This document shows, in pieces, positions 63,431-64,000 of a stretch of DNA of 64,000 nt. The translations under genes and the position numbers were made by a program. Within the stretch, counting starts at the first letter, position 1. Every line of letters begins with the position of its first letter. The notes under the pieces were generated by a model that made no database searches, was not told the origin of the DNA, and saw only the letters and a list, made by a program, of their open reading frames with translations. The stretch comes from Neopararhizobium haloflavum (GTDB lineage Bacteria > Pseudomonadota > Alphaproteobacteria > Rhizobiales > Rhizobiaceae), in assembly GCF_002750855.1 (NCBI RefSeq), contig NZ_NWUC01000002.1, positions 496,001-560,000 of the forward strand. Direction: 5' to 3'.

Positions 63431-64000
63431 GCGAGACGCGGACATCCAGCACTGCCGCCGCCGACCAGCTTGTCAGCCGGACGCGGTGGCGCGCTTTCGA
63501 AGTCGCCCTGTGGCTCAGCGCCGTCGCCGTCATCTTTCTATTGCCTTCGAAGATGCTGCTCTTCACGGAGATCGCGATCCTCGCGCTTTTCGCCATCTCG
63601 CTCGATCTAGTGCTCGGTTATGCGGGCATCGTCTCGCTAGGCCATGCCGCTTTTTTCGGCCTCGGCGCCTACAGCGCCGGACTTTTTGCAAAGCATGTCT
63701 TCGGCGATCCGACTCTCGGTCTGCTCGTCGCGGGCTTGGCGTCCGCCGCCTTCGGGTTCCTGACGAGCTTTCTCGTCCTGCGCGGATCCGACCTCACACG
63801 ATTGATGACGACACTCGGTATCGCCCTGATGCTGGGAGAACTCGCAAACCGCCTGGATAGCGTGACGGGCGGCGCCGATGGTCTGACCGGGGTGACGATG
63901 CGTCCGATCCTCGGCCTGTTCGAATTCGATCTCTGGGGACGCAACGGCTATATCTACAGCCTCATCGTGCTTTTTGTTCTGACGATGCTGGCGCGCCGGA
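63427..64000 (+). CDS. Branched-chain amino acid-type ABC permease (LivM-like), cut by window edge
   Basis: The first 191 codons of a second permease, beginning MSETRTSSTAAADQ and containing LDLVLGYAGIVSLGHAAFFGLGAY, the LivM signature. The rest, and probably two LivG/LivF-type ATPase genes, lie beyond the right edge. Confidence 0.9.
   Translation, partial: MSETRTSSTAAADQLVSRTRWRAFEVALWLSAVAVIFLLPSKMLLFTEIAILALFAISLDLVLGYAGIVSLGHAAFFGLGAYSAGLFAKHVFGDPTLGLLVAGLASAAFGFLTSFLVLRGSDLTRLMTTLGIALMLGELANRLDSVTGGADGLTGVTMRPILGLFEFDLWGRNGYIYSLIVLFVLTMLARR

Overview
The window is a GC-rich stretch of alphaproteobacterial chromosome, most likely from a member of the Rhizobiales (Hyphomicrobiales). This rests on the gene families and their layout: soxB-soxD-soxA, a split pntAA-pntAB-pntB set behind a small aa3-oxidase subunit IV gene, a fused indolepyruvate oxidoreductase, a UdgX fusion next to a radical SAM gene, an alphaproteobacterial-type LexA box, and many periplasmic binding-protein transporters. 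Ectoine-type and sugar uptake suggest a soil, plant-associated or marine heterotroph. I see no rRNA, tRNA, IS element, CRISPR array or replication origin.

Layout. 0-2 kb: sarcosine oxidase (soxA runs off the left edge). 2.2-3.6 kb: rpsU and a TPR lipoprotein with clear terminators. 3.6-7.1 kb: proton-translocating transhydrogenase and cytochrome oxidase subunit IV. 7.2-10.4 kb: a FeeM-type N-acyl amino acid synthase and a membrane GGDEF-EAL protein. 10.5-19.1 kb: an organic/amino-acid metabolism block (fused indolepyruvate oxidoreductase, SDR with an orphan TRAP binding protein, peptidase C26-type amidase, 2-hydroxyacid dehydrogenase, LacI regulator). 19.1-22.7 kb: MarR/creatininase-like divergent pair, then a His-rich COG0523 GTPase with a WD40 protein. 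22.8-26.7 kb: an SOS-type DNA repair operon (radical SAM plus DUF4130-UdgX fusion) and a DUF3616 protein. 26.7-34.7 kb: ornithine decarboxylase with a long structured leader, LysR, DUF1007 plus nickel/cobalt exporter, acetyltransferases and an aminotransferase. 34.7-40.2 kb: SLC13 transporter, TerB-like protein, KDPG aldolase, a lone muramidase and TrhO. 40.3-51.2 kb: two LacI-controlled sugar loci (an RbsABC-like transporter with isomerase and Gfo/Idh dehydrogenase; xylBA). 51.4-57.3 kb: a zinc metallopeptidase-like protein, an ectoine-type ABC importer (ehuBCDA) and an ABC-2 exporter pair. 57.3-60.3 kb: a small unknown gene and btuB under a cobalamin riboswitch. 60.4-64 kb: an FCD-type GntR regulator and a branched-chain amino acid-type ABC importer whose second permease is cut by the right edge.

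The most useful regulatory readings are: a GAAC-N7-GAAC LexA box just upstream of the radical SAM/UdgX operon; a roughly 400-nt leader before ornithine decarboxylase, in the position of the known speF RNA, crossed by an open frame whose stop overlaps the odc start; a near-perfect palindrome lying on the inferred -10 element of the FeeM gene; paired palindromes between marR and the creatininase-like gene; and repeated operator-like sites at both sugar LacI loci.
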